Shown one piece after another: positions 8,313 through 9,976 of a DNA stretch of 9,976 nt. The stretch is from NCBI GenBank assembly GCA_030824295.1, contig JAVBYA010000372.1:1-9976 (forward strand), written 5' to 3'. Source of the DNA: Bacteroidota bacterium. GTDB lineage: Bacteria; Bacteroidota; Ignavibacteria; UBA10030; UBA8401. The position numbers and the translations under genes are program-made. The notes under the pieces were generated by a model, which made no database searches, was not told the origin of the DNA, and saw only the letters and a list, made by a program, of their open reading frames with translations. Position 1 is the first letter of the stretch, and every line of letters starts with the position of its first letter.

Positions 8313-8341
8313 TTGACAATCATGCTTTTTGGCGGTATCAT
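8313..8341 (+). promoter_or_regulatory. Sigma-70 promoter of the lacI-family gene
   Basis: TTGACA at 8313-8318 is a perfect -35 box. It is separated by 17 bp from TATCAT (8336-8341), a -10 box matching consensus at 5 of 6 positions in the way usually tolerated. Transcription should begin near 8348, giving a leader of about 92 nt. The left operator begins two or three bases after the expected start, a position from which a bound repressor would block the promoter or early elongation. The elements are of the general bacterial type and unlike the Bacteroidetes TTTG / TAnnTTTG promoter. Confidence 0.85.
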
Positions 8342-8349
8342 TGTCGCAA

Positions 8350-8365
8350 ATGTAAACCTTTACAT
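8350..8365 (+). promoter_or_regulatory. LacI-family operator O1
   Basis: ATGTAAACCTTTACAT is two perfect 7-bp inverted half-sites (ATGTAAA / TTTACAT) around a CC centre. The inner 14 bp fit the CcpA cre pattern TGWAANCGNTNWCA at all but one central position. It lies just downstream of the predicted transcription start, so the LacI-family protein encoded next is the natural ligand (inference). Confidence 0.88.
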
Positions 8366-8409
8366 CCCAGTGAATCAGCAGTTCTCTGCTAATCGGTGTG
8401 AATCAAAGA

Positions 8410-8425
8410 ATGTAAAGGTTTACAT
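8410..8425 (+). promoter_or_regulatory. LacI-family operator O2
   Basis: ATGTAAAGGTTTACAT is the exact reverse complement of O1, so it is the same site in the opposite orientation. The centres of the two are exactly 60 bp apart. O2 ends 14 bp before the lacI start codon, close to its ribosome binding site. Two operators around one promoter region suggest cooperative or looped binding and autoregulation (inference). Confidence 0.88.
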
Positions 8426-8439
8426 AAATCCGAGGACCG

Positions 8440-9480
8440 ATGCGCTCAAGTATCGTTGATGTTGCCAATAAAGCAGGCGTCTCCATCGCTACCGTTTCCC
8501 GTGTACTGAACGGCAGCGACAAGGTGAAAGCGAAGACCCGTGAGAAGGTCATGGCTGTCATCAATGAGATGAAGTATGCTCCCAATCCCGCAGCACGCGG
8601 TCTGATCATGAAGAAGACCGAAGCGATCGGTCTTCTGCTGCCGGACCTGCATGGCGAGTTCTTCTCCGAGATCATCCGCGGTGCGGACGAAGCAGTGCAG
8701 CAGCACGGCTACCATCTGATCGTTTCCAGTTCACACAACGATCCGAAAGAGATCGAAGCGGCGCTCCGCTTCATGCGCGGCAGAGTGGACGCCATTGTCC
8801 TGATGTCCCCGCAAGTGAACTCCGAGATCCTCCTCGAGAACCTTCCCAAAGGACTTCCTATCGTCCTGCTGAATTGCCGGACCGATAACACGCACTATGA
8901 TACGATCGTCATCGACGGGTTCGGCGGTGCGAAAGAGATGACGAACCACTTGCTCGATCTCGGTCACCGTCGTATCGCCATCATCACCGGCGGCGAGAAC
9001 AACCTTGAATCGGAAGAGCGTCTGCGCGGCTACCGTACGGCAATGGCCGATCGGAGTTTCACACCCGCACGCGCGCTGGAGTTCGCCGGGAATTTCACCG
9101 AGATCTCCGGATACGAAGCCGCCAAGGAGATCCTGAAACTGAAGCATCATCCGACCGCCATCTTTGCATTCAACGATTCGATGGCTATCGGTGCGATCAA
9201 AGCATTACGCGAAGAAGGACTCCGCATCCCGAGCGACATCTCCATCTGCGGCTTCGACGATATTCCTGTGGCCAAGTACATCAGTCCTTCGCTCACATCG
9301 GTCCATGTCCCCATCAGCGATCTCGGCGCGATGGCGATCAACCGGGTGTTCGACCGTCTCACCATGCGCTCCCGCGATACCACGGCGCATGTCTTCGTTC
9401 CGACCAAACTTTGTCTTCGCAGCAGTTGTAAAAAGATCACACTCATTTCAAACTTAGAGAAGGAGGAAAACGTCGCGTGA
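8440..9480 (+). CDS. LacI/GalR-family transcriptional regulator
   Basis: 346 aa, the normal length for the family. Residues 4-23 form the N-terminal helix-turn-helix (IVDVANKAGVSIATVSRVLN); its recognition helix SIATVSRVLNG differs little from the SMATVSRVVNG that I recall for CcpA, which agrees with the cre-like operators upstream. The hinge has PNPAARGL (48-55), with Leu55 as the probable minor-groove wedge. Residues about 60-330 form the periplasmic-binding-protein-like sugar-sensing and dimerisation core (EAIGLLLPD, GHRRIAIITG, FAFNDSMAIGA, ISICGFDDIPVAKY, PSLTSVHVP). The ATG at 8440 is preceded by GAGGA at 8432-8436, rather close at three bases. The gene has its own promoter and two operators, so it is probably autoregulated. 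It lies between the GH3 operon and a CBM9-like gene, so a beta-glucoside or glucose-derived effector is likely but not shown. No further copy of the operator is visible in the window, so control of the GH3 operon would have to act upstream of the left edge. Confidence 0.95.
   Translation: MRSSIVDVANKAGVSIATVSRVLNGSDKVKAKTREKVMAVINEMKYAPNPAARGLIMKKTEAIGLLLPDLHGEFFSEIIRGADEAVQQHGYHLIVSSSHNDPKEIEAALRFMRGRVDAIVLMSPQVNSEILLENLPKGLPIVLLNCRTDNTHYDTIVIDGFGGAKEMTNHLLDLGHRRIAIITGGENNLESEERLRGYRTAMADRSFTPARALEFAGNFTEISGYEAAKEILKLKHHPTAIFAFNDSMAIGAIKALREEGLRIPSDISICGFDDIPVAKYISPSLTSVHVPISDLGAMAINRVFDRLTMRSRDTTAHVFVPTKLCLRSSCKKITLISNLEKEENVA
9460..9466 (+). promoter_or_regulatory. Perfect Shine-Dalgarno at the end of lacI
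   Basis: AAGGAGG is a full anti-16S match inside the last codons of the regulator gene. It lies 10 bases before a GTG at 9477 that overlaps the lacI stop, and about 100 bases before the ATG of the CBM9-like gene, which has its own ribosome binding site. Its only plausible user is the short ORF at 9477. It may also be chance, because Glu-Lys-Glu-Glu codons readily give this sequence. Confidence 0.4.
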
Positions 9481-9548
9481 CGCTACAATGGTTCAGCGGT
9501 ACGACGGTGACCCGGTCGGTCCCCGCCGGCAGTATCTTCAATCAATAA
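9477..9548 (+). CDS. Possible 23-codon ORF overlapping the lacI stop
   Basis: GTG at 9477 overlaps the lacI TGA as GTGA, the arrangement typical of translationally coupled genes, and follows AAGGAGG by 10 bases. It reads MTLQWFSGTTVTRSVPAGSIFNQ and stops at TAA 9546-9548, 17 bases before the next ATG. I recognise no domain. It could be a leader peptide that carries ribosomes towards the CBM9-like gene, the tail of a decayed gene, or chance. Only its start signals support it. Confidence 0.25.
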   Translation: MTLQWFSGTTVTRSVPAGSIFNQ

Positions 9549-9553
9549 CTCAT

Positions 9554-9558
9554 AGGAG
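9554..9558 (+). promoter_or_regulatory. Ribosome binding site of the CBM9-like gene
   Basis: AGGAG is seven bases before the ATG at 9566. It decides the start against an in-frame ATG at 9488, which would add 26 residues in front of an otherwise perfect signal peptide. Confidence 0.85.
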
Positions 9559-9565
9559 TGTTCAT

Positions 9566-9976
9566 ATGAAAAAGAATCTCTACGCATCCGTCATCTGCCT
9601 GCTGATGATCCTGTCAGTATCGGCATATGGTCAGATGATGAAACGCACGGACGCCATCTGGGCGCGCACATCACCGACAGCCTTAACGGTTGACGGTGTG
9701 CTGAACGAACCGGCATGGGCACAGGCAGAATCACTGCAGATCAATTTCATGCAGGAGAACGGCATCCCCGGTTCCGGCTATACCACGGACGGCTGGACGG
9801 TCGTTCCGACCGATCCGCTCCGTTCCACCGTGAAGTTCCTGGTGAACGGCGATTCTCTTTATATCGCTGTGATCGTGAAGGACAGCTCCATCGGCGGCGG
9901 CGGATGGCCCGGTCCGGCGAAATGGGAAGGTGCCCTTTCCAATATCCGTAACAAGTCCAAAGCGGACCGTCCCGTA
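9566..9976 (+). CDS. Secreted protein with CBM9-like sugar-binding domain, 3'-partial
   Basis: The first 137 codons are present and the frame is open to the right edge. Residues 1-23 are a Sec signal peptide (MKKN, hydrophobic run, cleavage near SAYG|Q). From about 30 the sequence matches the start of a CBM9-like fold: LTVDGVLNEPAWAQA (40-54), the usual 'xDGxLxExxWxxA' opening, then a beta-strand pair STVKFLVNGDSLYIAVIVKD (87-106) in which the domain typically displays its ligand face. Such domains bind sugars or reducing ends of glucans in xylanases and in stand-alone outer-surface proteins. Whether an enzyme domain, a DUF5916-type beta-barrel or a T9SS sorting domain follows cannot be seen. 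It lies 85 bp after lacI with no terminator or convincing promoter between them, so it may share the lacI transcript and therefore its control by the two operators. Confidence 0.8.
   Translation, partial: MKKNLYASVICLLMILSVSAYGQMMKRTDAIWARTSPTALTVDGVLNEPAWAQAESLQINFMQENGIPGSGYTTDGWTVVPTDPLRSTVKFLVNGDSLYIAVIVKDSSIGGGGWPGPAKWEGALSNIRNKSKADRPV

Noticed and set aside
9484..9489. TACAAT as a -10 box for the CBM9-like gene
   Set aside because: The -35 position 17 bp upstream reads AGGAGG, unlike TTGACA, so there is no supported promoter.
9488..9565. Alternative in-frame ATG at 9488 for the CBM9-like gene
   Set aside because: It has no suitably spaced Shine-Dalgarno and would place 26 polar residues before a clear signal peptide; the ATG at 9566 has AGGAG at seven bases.
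1..9976. Search for tRNA, rRNA, CRISPR arrays, insertion sequences and phage genes
   Set aside because: No repeat-spacer pattern, transposase, terminal inverted repeats or recognisable structural RNA was seen; nearly all DNA is accounted for by the genes listed.

Overview
This 10 kb window comes from a moderately high-GC bacterium that secretes proteins through a type IX secretion system (T9SS). Two proteins end in the C-terminal sorting domain that opens with the motif QNFPNPFNPST. That form of the motif is common in Ignavibacteria/Chlorobi relatives and neighbouring FCB-group candidate phyla, and less typical of classical Bacteroidetes. The one clear promoter (TTGACA, 17 bp, TATCAT) is an ordinary sigma-70 promoter and not the Bacteroidetes -33/-7 type, which fits the same placement. 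The taxonomic call is an inference. All real genes lie on the + strand.

Layout. (1) Positions 2-920 hold the 3' end of a secreted, modular, carbohydrate-binding protein (fibronectin III end, CBM4/9-like module, T9SS sorting domain); it carries an apparent +1 frameshift at the CCCGGG of 97-102. (2) Positions 1025-3925 encode an arylsulfotransferase-family (ASST) beta-propeller with Ig-like, Fn3 and Kre9/KNH-like modules and a T9SS sorting domain. (3) One base later, 3927-5732 encode a GH3 beta-glucosidase of the barley ExoI type, possibly a lipoprotein. (4) Positions 5776-8244 encode a second GH3 beta-glucosidase carrying a PA14 insert. A strong intrinsic terminator (8273-8302) closes this run. 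(5) A sigma-70 promoter, two 16-bp palindromic operators and a LacI-family regulator follow (8440-9480). (6) The window ends inside a secreted protein with a CBM9-like domain (9566 onward). A 23-codon ORF with a perfect Shine-Dalgarno sequence overlaps the lacI stop.

Working model: this is a beta-glucan/beta-glucoside utilisation locus. T9SS-exported modular proteins act at or outside the cell surface. The two GH3 enzymes, which have signal peptides but no T9SS domain, finish short glucans in the periplasm or on the outer membrane. The LacI-type protein, whose recognition helix resembles that of CcpA and whose operators match the cre pattern, probably senses a sugar and controls at least its own gene. 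The ASST-family protein is the member that does not fit obviously. The most distinctive regulatory structure is the operator pair: the two sites are exact reverse complements, lie 60 bp apart and both fall inside the lacI 5' untranslated region, so they could also pair as a 16-bp stem in the mRNA.
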